From Pomphorhynchus laevis (Eukaryota; Acanthocephala; Palaeacanthocephala; Echinorhynchida; Pomphorhynchidae), in the NCBI GenBank assembly GCA_012934845.2, contig WNNJ02003202.1, positions 78,502 through 142,501 of the forward strand: DNA of 64,000 nt, written 5' to 3'. Below the pieces are notes generated by a model. That model made no database searches and was not told where the DNA came from. It saw only the letters and a program-made list of their open reading frames with translations. How positions within the stretch are numbered: the first letter of the stretch is position 1; each line of letters begins with the position of its first letter. Of this stretch, positions 1 through 9,635 are shown one piece after another. The translations under genes and the position numbers were made by a program.

Positions 1-214
1 ATTAAAAAATTGCAAAACAAATAATTCGGTTCAAGTTATCATTTTCTAGTAGATATTTTAAATCATCATATTGTATATTCACATTTTGGTTCATCGATTA
101 TATTATAGCCATTTTTGGCTACAGCTTTGTATCAATAATTATTATTTTAAATGTTACCTATCACGTTTGAGATTTAAAAGATGCCACCTTGTTGATAAGG
201 AAATATCACGTTTA
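1..214. other. 5' flank of the ARP6 gene
   Basis: AT-rich sequence with no recognisable gene. An open frame runs in from position 71 into the ARP6 frame, but its residues look like translated flank (rich in I, Y, L and H) and do not resemble any actin-related protein. A pyrimidine/AG sequence ending at 220 (tttaatgcag) could be a 3' splice site, so an upstream non-coding or short coding exon is possible. Confidence 0.5.
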
Positions 215-1447
215 ATGCAGGACTTACCGCTACAAGATAATCCTACATTTGTACTCGATAATGGTGCTTTTACAGCGAAAGCTGGATTTACAAGCCAGAA
301 TCAAGCCGATATTATTCCAAATTACATTGTTCGCTCAAAGTTTGGTCAAAAGCGCACACACATCGGAAGTGAGATAAACGAAAACTTCAACAAAGCATCA
401 CTAACTTATCAGTATGGATTTGAGCGTGGCTACCTTCTGAATTGGTCAGTTCAAAATGCGATATGGCAACTATTGTTTAATGATTATTTTAAAACCCTAG
501 ATCCTTCGGAAAGTAATATAATAATTACTGAGCCTCACTTAAATCCAAAATCGATATCTAATCGAATGCTCGAAGTTCTATTTGAAGAATACGGATTTAA
601 TGCAGTGTATAAAACCACAAGTGCAAGTTTATCTGCATTTAAATATTCCTTATGCTCCACTACTAACCATTCAGATAAATATTGCATGATCGTAGAGTCA
701 GGTTTTTCATTTTCCCATATAATACCATTTTTAAATGGATGTGCCATGAATGATGGTTTGCTTCGTATACAAATTGGTGGTAAGCTACTTACTAACTATT
801 TAAAAGAAGTTCTGTCATACAGACAACTAAACGTTATGCACGAAACATGTGTGGTCAATCAGCTGAAAGAAGACGCTTGCTTTGTATCTTTAGACTATGG
901 TAGCGATATCAGTAGATCTAGGATGGACGGTCAAAATGGAATCCGTGCAGAATACCTTCTTCCAGATTTTGTCAATTCTTTTACAAGTGAACTTTTGTCA
1001 GCTAATAAAGAACTAGCTTCAGATAAAAATTACAGACAGAAGATTTGCATGAATATTGAACGATTCTGTGTGCCTGAACTGTTATTTAATCCAAATGACG
1101 TTGATATCAAGCAAGATGGGATTTCCAATTCGATAATAGAATCAGCTAGCAGAATTAAGCAGAAATACGGACTTTATGCGAGTGTAAATTTACTAGGTAA
1201 TATTGTCCTTACTGGTGGAAATTGTAAACTTAATGGAATTCAAACAAGAGTTGCTAATGATATCCGGAAACAGGTTGATGATGCAATTAATATCGAGGTT
1301 TTACAGCCTAGCGACCCTATCACATACGCTTGGTCTGGTGCTGTATCGCTAGCAAAGTCACCAATCTTTAATAAACTGCTTTTCACTCATAAACAGTACA
1401 ACGAATTCGGACTCGATTCCGAATGCAATAAACGACCTCCTTATTAG
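215..1447 (+). CDS. ACTR6: Actin-related protein 6 (ARP6), 410 aa
   Basis: From the ATG at 215 the frame gives 410 residues, close to the usual ~396-440 for ARP6. Visible actin-fold segments are FVLDNGAFTAKAGF (residues 12-25, phosphate-1 loop), NIIITEPHLN (101-110), IGGKLLTNYLKE (187-198), a central VVNQLKEDACFVSLDY block, RFCVPELLFNP (283-293), VLTGGN (331-336) and DPITYAWSGA (367-376). The order and wording fit ARP6 rather than conventional actin or ARP1-5. In animals and fungi ARP6 is a nuclear subunit of SWR1/SRCAP-type complexes that exchange H2A.Z into chromatin. The frame could begin at 71, but the first 48 codons look like flank. No intron interrupts the domain, and a polyadenylation signal follows. 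The frame is fully open, so it is probably functional, either as a large single exon or as a well-kept retrocopy. Confidence 0.93.
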   Translation: MQDLPLQDNPTFVLDNGAFTAKAGFTSQNQADIIPNYIVRSKFGQKRTHIGSEINENFNKASLTYQYGFERGYLLNWSVQNAIWQLLFNDYFKTLDPSESNIIITEPHLNPKSISNRMLEVLFEEYGFNAVYKTTSASLSAFKYSLCSTTNHSDKYCMIVESGFSFSHIIPFLNGCAMNDGLLRIQIGGKLLTNYLKEVLSYRQLNVMHETCVVNQLKEDACFVSLDYGSDISRSRMDGQNGIRAEYLLPDFVNSFTSELLSANKELASDKNYRQKICMNIERFCVPELLFNPNDVDIKQDGISNSIIESASRIKQKYGLYASVNLLGNIVLTGGNCKLNGIQTRVANDIRKQVDDAINIEVLQPSDPITYAWSGAVSLAKSPIFNKLLFTHKQYNEFGLDSECNKRPPY

Positions 1448-1547
1448 TGATCAATCGACAAATGGATGTAAGTTGTACAAAAAGTTATTTGAATAAGAGC
1501 ATTCGTAAAATTTAAATCTAATCCTAATTTTGTTGATAGTGTGAATG

Positions 1548-1553
1548 AATAAA
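1548..1553 (+). terminator. Polyadenylation signal after ARP6
   Basis: AATAAA lies 101 bp past the ARP6 stop codon, on the same strand and in a suitable AT-rich context. The motif is common by chance in this composition, so its position is the main support. Confidence 0.5.
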
Positions 1554-1777
1554 ACTAAATTATTACGTTATTCTTCATTTTATTTACTGACCACATCACT
1601 TGTTGCAGACCAGAAATTTTAATTATCATTTAATTATAATCATTCGTATAGTTATTTTATAAATTTATTGTTCACTCATTCTTTAGATAGTGTATAATTA
1701 GGACAGAGTGAGAAGTTGTGCACCAAATAAGAAAACATATTGACAAATATACAAAACAGCGTCCGGTCAAAAAGTAT

Positions 1778-3992
1778 TGTCTAATTGCACTAGTAGGTCT
1801 TCATAAAAACGGACTGGGGATCAGCACTCTCTAGCATACACTAACGCGCTGCCTTTCGACTGAACCACTCAGGGTCTATCACACACCTGAAATACCAGTA
1901 GATGTGGACAATGATAGGAAGTATCGAGATTAGGTGCTTTAGTAACCTTAGTGTTTGCTCAGGGGACGTCTTCTAGAAAACAAGACTAATCCAGACATTG
2001 CCCAGGTACCCCAGAGGCGTATCTGTGTGTATCCTATTAATGACAGATGCTGGGTTCGTTTCATGATTCATCTAGCTCTGTTCAGGGCACTTTTAAATAA
2101 AATTTAAATCTGATCCGGCCGATCAATTTACTGTAATAGTAAACCCGAATCTTTGATTCTGCAAAGATTGCTACTTTCTTTAATTTTTTCTCTGTCGCAT
2201 GGGCGCTGGTAATGACAACCACCTGCGATTTTGCGAAGTTGAGAATAAGATTGGATGAGGGTAACTGGTCATTAAATTTTTAAAAGAAACGGCTGATGTC
2301 CGAGACTACATCTTTGCACCTGTGTCTAGAAAATAGAGATGTGATATCATCAGCATATACCACGAGATGTTGTTTGCGTTTAAATGGTTTGAAGAGTACA
2401 ATGAAGGCAGCAAGATATAAGATTGGAGAAAGATGGAAAGTCTTGGGACACATCTGTAATCGGGTAAAACTTGGGCGCATCAGGATCGACTTCATAAAAG
2501 AATCGCTTGGTGTACATCAATATCTCCACCTTGTTAACAATCCTCACAGTCAACATGAGGAACATGAGAGAAGAGATAACGAAGGGAAGGGAGATGCGGT
2601 CAAATACAGCGGAAAAGTTAAAAAAAAAGCTAAGGAGAGCTGATGACTATTATCATTACATAACATATGCACTTCACCTATTGCTGAATGGACCGAGCGA
2701 CTTTTTACAAACCCATGAAAGCCTGGAGGGACTAACTTATGCCTACATAGATGTTCGTAAATTCTACGCGCAAGCGCTTTTTCGTAGATGGAAATTAGAG
2801 AATTTTGAATCGAAATAGGCCGCAGGTTTTTAGGGGATGTACTTGATTTCTTTTTTGGGAAAAATTTCCCCAACTTATGATAATGACGGCAACATCGGAA
2901 AGGGAGGCTAGTAGCGTTTTGATAGCAACCTCCTTTCTCTGATTGTCTGTCAAAAGCTGACAGACACGAGGGGAAAGTAGTGCGTGGGATTTTAAGTTGC
3001 CTTGAAGAGGGCCATGATTTTAGGATATCTGTAACAGATTAATCTCTGCTCCTGAAGTCACACCAAGGTGGAATCCATAATTATGTAGGGCTAGTGACTC
3101 ATCTAAAACTTTATCAAGCTTATGCTACTGATATAATCCGAGGCCCTCTTCTTCCAACAGACAAACTTCTTATTGAATATCTTTTAAAGGAATACCTAGA
3201 GGAATTGGGACGAGCAATGCTTGCTCTATCTCTATTCACCTAAAATATATACATAGAGCTCCAGTATTCTTTCAATAGGGCCTGTATAAGGGAAACAGAG
3301 AGATTAGCAAGGTGTAGCATTTTTGCTCGAACCTTGAGTTTTGTAAGAGTGGGATTGAATAAGCGAGATTTATAGGGGTTCCAAAGTATCTTAATAGCTT
3401 GCGAAGAGAGATAAGAGTTGAATCGGATAAACTCGCATTTTCTACAAAAAGTAAAAGTTGGAGAGCTGCCTGGAATCAGGCCACACTGATCGGATCAAAG
3501 TGAAACCGCCTCCTAAGCAACATTTTCCTCTAAAATCCAACGGAGTCGGTCATGCATGGTGACTAATTGCTGACGCGTCTGCTCCTTACAGATGGGATAT
3601 AACAGCCACATTTCATGAAACATTAAGATATAGAGAAGTGAATTAGTTGTGATGCAATGAAAGTTGGGGGACAGTTGTTTATGAATACGATATGCGTTAC
3701 TGGCTCTGCTGAGTGCTGCGTCAATCCAACTACCAGTTCTGTCGTTGAAATCTTTAAGTAACATGTCATAGCCGCTACCTAATATACGATTCAGTGGTCA
3801 CGGTTCTTGTGATTTTCTCTCGGTCGAATATAGACATTGGCTATGCTGAAGCATTTATCGTTCTTACAAGGTGATATATCTAAATAGGACAGGGCAGGAC
3901 AATAGTAATTCAGTAAGAGGAAAGACCGTAAAGAGCTCTTTAATATGGTTAGAAGACATTGAGATGAAGAGGAGTGAGGTGGTTATGTCCTA
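1778..3992 (-). mobile_element. LINE-B copy 1, decayed APE-type non-LTR retrotransposon
   Basis: Minus-strand relic, clearly GC-richer than its flanks. From 5' (high coordinates): an endonuclease piece at 3513-3764 with LKDFNDRTGSWIDAAL, matching LLGDFNDITGRWINAAL in the copy near 17.3 kb; then RT pieces at 2550-2873 (LRPISIQNSLISIYEKALA and PPGFHGFVKSRSVHSA) and 2280-2495 (VYADDITSLF, the RT catalytic motif). The 3' end (1780-1900) matches the end of the copy at 19.2 kb. The 5' limit near 3990 is set by similarity to 17.04 kb. There is no continuous ORF and frames shift repeatedly, so it is dead. The clade is not assigned; an APE endonuclease plus RT excludes R2/CRE-type elements. Confidence 0.82.
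1801..1885 (-). repeat. tRNA-like 3' tail of LINE-B
   Basis: Read on the minus strand, the LINE-B end contains an A-box-like string (TGGTTCAGTCGAAAGGC) followed about 40 bases later by a weak B-box-like string (GATCCCCAGTCC). The same block follows the copy near 19.22-19.26 kb in shortened form. LINE and SINE tails are sometimes tRNA-like; the B box is poor, so this is suggestive only. Confidence 0.35.
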
Positions 3993-4599
3993 TTAAAACT
4001 TGTTATGTACAAATGTGACGCATCAATACTGCACTCATCAATACAAACAACTGACAAACATTTTCATTTAAAAAATGATTTTTTCTTATGATGGTACAGA
4101 GGTAATTGAAAATTCGAATTTTTAATAAATATCACTTCTCACTCTCTTCTAATTATGCAATATTTTTATACGACTCTTTGTTTTAATCCGCACGTTACGG
4201 TCCTTTTAATGTTGGTTGATTGTTCATTCATTTTTTCGATGTGGGAGTGAGAAAATATGTAAACTTCTCACTTTCGCCTAATAGTATAGTTATTAAATAA
4301 TGATATAATTTTTAATTTTTTGAGCAGGAAGAAATGTAAATCTGAAATTTTAAGAAATCAAAAAATTCAAAAATCTAGCAGGAAACAAAACAAGAAATAT
4401 AAACTTAAAATTTAAAGAACTATATTTTATGGACAGATTGTAAATAAAACACTGTGCTAGAATAAGATATTATGCTGGATTATCACATTACATCAAAATA
4501 AATACATCATCAACATGCAATTTGGATCACAGCTATATTGGGTCGATGAATAATAACCGAAACTTGATAACACGTCAATTCAATCATTAAATAAATATA
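3993..4599. other. AT-rich spacer, no gene seen
   Basis: Low-complexity AT-rich DNA with scattered stops in all frames. I see no splice-flanked exon, repeat copy or RNA gene here. Confidence 0.6.
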
Positions 4600-5090
4600 A
4601 ATATGTGGATAAAATTGAATTAATAGAATCCTTAAATATTTTGATAGATCAAAATTATATAAAAGTAGATACATCTATATTTAGACAAGTAAAAGGTGTT
4701 TCAATATGATGTAATAGTAGCCCAATTATAGCTGACTTGTTTTTAAGCTTTATAGAATATGAATTTGTTCATAACTGTGTAAAAACTAAATCTAAACAAT
4801 ATAAATATATAAAATATATGTTTCGATACATTGATGATATATGTGTATTTAATTCTAATAATTTTTATTCAATTAGTGAGCACATTTATCCAGAAAGCCT
4901 TATTCTTAACAAAACCAATATTAATGATAAAGAAGGTGTATATCTAGATATGAACATTTAATTAACATTAATTAAAACTATTATTAATTTATATCGTAAA
5001 GATGACATATTTAAATTTACAAGAAACATATTTTTGCATGAGCATTCATACATACCAAATTATATAAAATATCATTAAATAATATTATAC
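4600..5090 (+). mobile_element. RT fragment with RYIDD motif (Penelope-like or related)
   Basis: The longest open piece is 4737-4961 and contains YMFRYIDDICVF, an RT palm motif, followed by IYPESLILNKTN and YLDMNI. Just upstream the translation reads FRQVKGVS then a stop, then NSSPIIADLFLSF, matching the fingers/palm block seen in PLE-type RTs. Downstream, LYRKDDIF and IPNYIKYH continue the family pattern in a shifted frame. Very AT-rich codon use (N, Y, I, K) sets it apart from the LINE relics. Broken, with in-frame stops. It may belong with the GIY-YIG fragments at 19.8 and 35.1 kb, but no physical link is present. Confidence 0.65.
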
Positions 5091-5399
5091 ATTAAATAAT
5101 GAAATTTGTAGAATTACCATGATATATAACTTATTTTGTCTTGAAAATCATTTAAATAATTTGATAGAAACTTTTTTAAACTGGTTATTATAAAAATTAA
5201 ATTAAGCAAAAATCTAAAATTAATATTTACGATTTAGGAATCTTCCACCACAGTTTCGAATGTATCGTTTAAATTTAATATTATTAAAAATGAAAAATTC
5301 ATATATATTATTTCTTTAAATTAAAATAATAGTTTATAAAGATATATATTATTTCTTTAAGATACTGTCGTAATATATTTTGATCGCGTGTAAAAATAC

Positions 5400-5913
5400 A
5401 GCTCGTTGAGCAGAAAAAACTGGCGAAAATAAATAAACGCGTGCTAGCGTTCGATTAGCAGCTTAACAAACGCCAGTACACGTTTCACCGGTGGATACGG
5501 AAACGCTGAGCGTTCTTGGCCCCTATGCAGCTACAATACTCAAGCGAATTGACAAAAGGATGGAGCGCGCAACCGTGTTTCGCCGTTCGTTTTGCTGGCT
5601 TATGGTACAGTATGGGAATGTTGCCTGTCTCCTCAAGTCGGATGGTGTACCGCCTTTCACTTCATCTGCCTTGGTACAATGATTCTGGAGAATGAGCGAA
5701 TTTACTATAACACGGTGGACGGCGAAGAGTAGGCTGCTTAAACCAGATTTTAATGAACGGCATCAATATCACAATACACGTGACGGACGGGGATGTTCCC
5801 GAATACGAATTCGATGGTCTTACGGACGAATATCATACGTTGGTGCTCATTCTTGTTTCTGCAGAAGACTCCACGGCGGTTCTATCTTCCCAAAGCATCA
5901 TGCGAACGGGCCC
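5400..5913 (+). other. GC-richer block of unknown origin upstream of calmodulin relic
   Basis: Base composition rises sharply near 5400 and falls again near 6300. Short open frames exist at 5491-5682, 5692-5997 and 5753-6004, but none gives a protein I recognise. One phrase (ENERIYYNTVDGEE) looks coding-like but is soon interrupted. The block may be the 5' part of the same inserted cDNA-like segment as the calmodulin relic, or a different decayed gene. Confidence 0.4.
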
Positions 5914-6300
5914 ATGGCAAGTCATCCGTCCGAAGAGCAGTTTACAGAAGTTAATGAGGCTTTTTCGTTTCTTATATGGATGGCGATGGTACAATAACGA
6001 CTAAAGAGTAATGTGAAAGAACACGCTAGATGCTGAGCTGCAGGCCATGATCAACATGGCGAACGTGGATGGCAATGAAGCCATTGAGTTTCCAGAATTC
6101 CTTGCATCGATGGCCAGCCCAACCGGCGGATTCACGTTTTTGCAAGAAAAGAATTTGTTAATTGCACAGTATTAGCTGATTCGCTCATACACGACGACGA
6201 ATTACACGTCGATAGAGTATGCCTCGACATAAAGCACTCAGCCAACTAACAACAAGTCCGCGTGAATGGGACTTGCTCGGATTTGCAAATGATATTGAGT
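5914..6300 (+). pseudogene. Calmodulin-like processed pseudogene
   Basis: Starting at ATG 5914 the translation reads MASHPSEEQFTEVNEAFSF, matching the calmodulin N-terminus (EEQIAEFKEAFSLF). After a frameshift near 5970 comes MDGDGTITTKE, the first EF-hand loop, then DAELQAMINMANVDGNEA and IEFPEFLASMA, the second EF-hand (normally [24 protein letters not shown]). The third EF-hand is largely missing; HDDELHVDRVCLDI near 6190-6232 recalls TDEEVDEMIREADI of the fourth. No introns, higher GC than the surroundings and an A-rich stretch with AATAAA-like words after 6320 suggest a retrocopy. Frameshifts and a missing EF-hand mean no functional calmodulin. Troponin C is a less likely parent. Confidence 0.75.
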
Positions 6301-6475
6301 TGTAAACAATATTTTCTTATTTGTAATAATTTCAAAAATAAAAAGAATAAAAATAATTTCATTAATATTAAACATAGTTCGGGTAATTTATAGAATCGAA
6401 TATTTGTTGACAATATATCCAAATGATAATCATGTTCCCTAATAGTTTAACTCGTAAATTGATAAAATAATGACA

Positions 6476-6633
6476 TTATCGATTATTTTTTGGTAAAAGT
6501 TTAGACACTAGCAAAGCAATTTTAGCACGTTCAAATGAACCATTGTGTTTCTGTAGGCATTGTATAACATCTTTACGTTCGCATTCGGTTATACGCATTA
6601 GCTCGTTTATCTGGTCGTCGTCTAGGCCAGACT
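6476..6633 (-). CDS. DDI1: DDI1 last exon: UBA domain and stop
   Basis: The exon begins after acceptor ttgtttttag with two bases that complete a codon, then encodes SGLDDDQINELMRITECERK and on to a stop at 6476-6478 (51 residues). The pattern is a UBA three-helix domain: a Gly-Leu-containing first helix start, ITECERKDVIQCLQKHNGSF, then the ERAKIALLVSKLL helix. The upstream donor at 21132/21133 leaves a single G (phase 1), which with the AG here makes Glu, so the junction reads ISYA-E-SGLDDD. Yeast and fly DDI1 keep a C-terminal UBA whereas mammalian DDI2 lacks one, so a UBA is expected in an invertebrate. An open frame continues to 6706 but has no sensible protein upstream of the acceptor. 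Confidence 0.85.
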
Positions 6634-7235
6634 CTAAAAACAAGTTTTCAAACAAATCAATAAAACTTATTAAATAATATAAAATTCCACTTATCTTATA
6701 GTGCAATAATTTAAGACACGCTTATGGCACTTACAGATTAAATGAACATTTTTCGTTTAATAGGTTTATGAACATGTTACGAAATGTTGGAAACGATTAA
6801 GATTACATTCTATTAAGAATTCTGTTTTTATAATAAAAAATGAATTATTTCGTCTCTGCAAACACAATTTCTAGAAAATATAAAGTAAATAATTAGATAA
6901 CTGTTCTCCACCAAATTGCTTTGAAAAGGAACTTACAATATGATAAATTATGTATATTTTTGACAATCTGAAATTTAATTCAAAAATTCTTTTCAATTCA
7001 GACGAGCTATCATTTTTACAAAACGTTAAAAGTGTGGTTTTGAAAAAAAAATATTTGCGTTTTTAGCAGTAATTTCTAATTAGTAAAATTTATAGGAAAG
7101 AGCCTAGCAAATGTAGGATTTAGATTTAGTTAAATATATAAATGTTTAGGTAATATTTTTTAAATAATAATTAAAATTAATTATATTAATTTATTAATAT
7201 TATTATTAATTATTTAATAATAATTATTAAGACAG
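6634..7235. other. DDI1 intron, AT-rich
   Basis: Intron sequence beyond the UBA exon, with runs of A/T around 7150-7240. No other feature is seen before LINE-C begins. Confidence 0.55.
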
Positions 7236-8560
7236 GAATTAAATAACGCCGTCTCTCATAATACACCGTCTCTTTGCGATTCATTAAATGCTCTATTTTC
7301 GAAAGAAGAACTACAGGTGTGCATTAATAAAATGAAAAATAAGAAAGCCGCTGGTCCTGATAAATTATGCATCGAAACTATTATAGCATATTTCGATATC
7401 ATTGCAGATTATTGAGTTTTTCTTTTCAACTGCTTTCTTAGGGGCTGATCTGCTCCTGAATCTTGGAAAGTAGATATTATTAAGGTATTGTATAAAGGAA
7501 AGGATGATGCTAATAATGTTGATTCTTATCGTGATATTGCTCTTCTTAACCATGCCTATAAGCTTTTATCCTTCGCCGTGACTCGTCGCATCATAAAATT
7601 CCGCGAATATTTGCTTCCACATGAACAATTCGGTTTTCGTATCTACCGCTCAACTTTAAATGCATTGAACATTGCCAGGAATGAAGTACATAAATCATTT
7701 TCTGTTAGAAAGCCTTTATATACCATATTCATAGATTTTGCTAAGGCTTTTGACTCTGTTAAAAGTCAAAAGCCTTAGTCAAAAGTCATTTTGGCGACCT
7801 AAATTACTCTAAATGTTTCTCATCTACACAAGGTGTCACGCAGGGCGACCCTCTGAGTCCTACTTTATTTGCCTTCTTCGTAGCGATTTACCTCGTAAAA
7901 TTTGTAGCGGTAGAAGCTCGATTACGACGGTAATGTATTAGGACGAGTTTAGCTTTGATGTCTACAAGTCTGTACGAATCACAATTAGCTTTGGATAAAT
8001 TATCTAAATACTGTGTAATGCTATTACCAATTTTGGCATACGGTTTACCGGTAATATGGTCGGACTTATCCTCTTCAAACTTTGCTCAAATTGATAATGT
8101 CAGAACAGATTTATTAAGCACATTGTAGGTGTTTCAGTGAAATGTTCTTCTACATCGGTCGCCATATTATCTCGTATTCCTACTTGTTCTAATTATATTC
8201 GCGCAAACTTCAAATTGTCAAAACCTCAAGCGTTTTCGATTAATGAATCTGAATTTATTCTAAAAAGATCCAAACTTAATCCTAAGACCTATTTAACACC
8301 CATATTTTTACAGACTCTGTGGCAGCAGGCTTGTTATATTAAGAGACCATTACTATGAAGGTTTTCTATTCACGGTTATAATGATAAATTGTGCATTATT
8401 AATTTTCCATTTCATCTAGTCTCCATTCAATGTAAATGTGTATTCTGTGGCTCTCCGTGTGCATCCTTAGTGCATGTCTTTTCTTGTCCACATTTGTCTA
8501 AATTAGGATTAGCTGAGATTGACAAACTACTTAGATCCTGATATACCGCACACCTGCCGA
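7236..8560 (+). mobile_element. LINE-C, decayed non-LTR retrotransposon RT region
   Basis: Plus-strand relic inside the large DDI1 intron, antisense to the gene. The translation shows KMKNKKAAGPDKLCIETI (RT N-terminal block), then ESWKVDIIKVLYKGKDDANN, YRDIALLNHAYKLLS, EQFGFR and FIDFAKAFDSV (RT palm A) up to 7760, TQGVTQGDPLSPTLFAFF at ~7830-7890 (palm B), and a 3' Cys/His cluster CKCVFCGSPCASLVHVFSC near 8430-8490. The YADD block is missing, so the palm is deleted internally. At 7755-7785 a short sequence (aaaagtcaaaagcc) is tandemly repeated. Several stops; not functional. It is distinct from LINE-A and LINE-B in its RT wording. Confidence 0.8.
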
Positions 8561-9296
8561 AATTTTTACTGAAGTATTAACATGTAGATAACTTATCTTA
8601 AATATGTATATATTTGCCTTTTTATGGAATGCAACATTTGTTTGTTTTTCAATCCCTACCTAAAGGTTATGCGGATAAATAAATTTATCAACATTATTAG
8701 TTTATTTATTATATTTGATAAATATGAATTTTTTTTATTATTAACGGTTCTAACAAATAATTTATTGTATAAAAATAAAATTAAAATTTTTTAATTTTTA
8801 TAAAAATTAAAAAATAATCAAGTATTACAACAAAATGTTACATATGAAGAGCAACATTTCCATTTTATAAAGCGCGACAAATATTCACAAGCACTTAATT
8901 TGTGATTATAAGTTTATTGAAATAATTTAATAATATAATTATAATTTTATAATGTAATTACAATTAAAGTATTTAGTAATTATAAATTTGGAATCGACCA
9001 TTAAATTAGCAGCACTTTATCGACATATCTATCGCAAATATTTAATAATCATTAAATTATAAAATATCAAATTATAAAATATTTAAATTTAATGAATTTT
9101 CAATTTAATAATTGGATACATTTTATTAACAAATCCACAAAAATAAAATCAATGATATGAATAAAAGAAAGTAAGAGATATATCAAATGCGATACTGACA
9201 TAAAGATGGTGATGTTTACAATTTTTTAATATATAGGAAATACCCCACTGCCAATATGTTCAAAATAAAGATTGAATGAAACAAAATAAAGATTTT
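8561..9296. other. AT-rich intron sequence
   Basis: Runs of TTTAATAATTT-type sequence without coding potential, apart from the LINE-C 3' trailing region near 8600-8700. Nothing else is seen. Confidence 0.55.
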
Positions 9297-9510
9297 AAAT
9301 AGTTGATAATGATTTATTATTGATAAAGAATTATTAGAGCTGGATCAAAGGAAGAAGACATTATTTTTGATATTTCGCTAACTTCTGTTTGCATCTTCAG
9401 AAAATTTGAATTTTCTGAAGACGCTAACATAAGTTCAAAAATAATTTCCTCTTTTATTTGATCCAGCCCCAATAATTATTTATCAATAATGGATCATTAT
9501 CAACTATTTA
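9297..9510. repeat. Palindromic PLE terminal repeats, head to head
   Basis: Two copies of the PLE terminal sequence face each other. The left arm (9297-9404) is antisense and the right arm (9405-9510) is sense, meeting at aaaatttgaatttt. Both arms carry the shared words AGTTGATAATGAT / ATCATTATCAACT at their outer ends and GAGCTGGATCAAA / TTTGATCCAGCCC further in, with the ribozyme-like motif next to the centre. The arms could fold into a hairpin of about 100 bp. The sense arm's motif is worn (CTGAAGACGCTAAC then aagttc), while the antisense arm (9369-9400) keeps CTGAAGA, the stem (one mismatch) and GAAA. Confidence 0.75.
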
Positions 9511-9544
9511 TAATAGTTGTATTTATATCAACTATTTATAATAG

Positions 9545-9635
9545 TTGTTATATTTCGCTAACAGAGGTTAGCGAAATATCAAATAAAATTTTTCTTCTTT
9601 CTTTGATCCAGCTCCAATAATTCTTCCCAAACTAA
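9545..9635 (+). repeat. PLE terminal repeat with strand-switched hairpin
   Basis: The sense end sequence GTTAGCGAAATATC ... TTTGATCCAGCTCCAATAATT is present, but instead of CTGAAGAT the 5' side reads ATATTTCGCTAAC. This gives a perfect 13-bp stem (9550-9562 with 9567-9579) around loop AGAG. This looks like a copy that turned back on itself at the stem II loop. Confidence 0.7.

Noticed and set aside
535-747. Minus-strand 70-aa ORF
   Set aside because: Antisense shadow of the well-supported ARP6 frame.
2296-2818. Plus-strand ORFs of 115 and 103 aa
   Set aside because: Antisense shadows of the LINE-B RT (YADD and GFHGFVKSRS motifs read on the minus strand).
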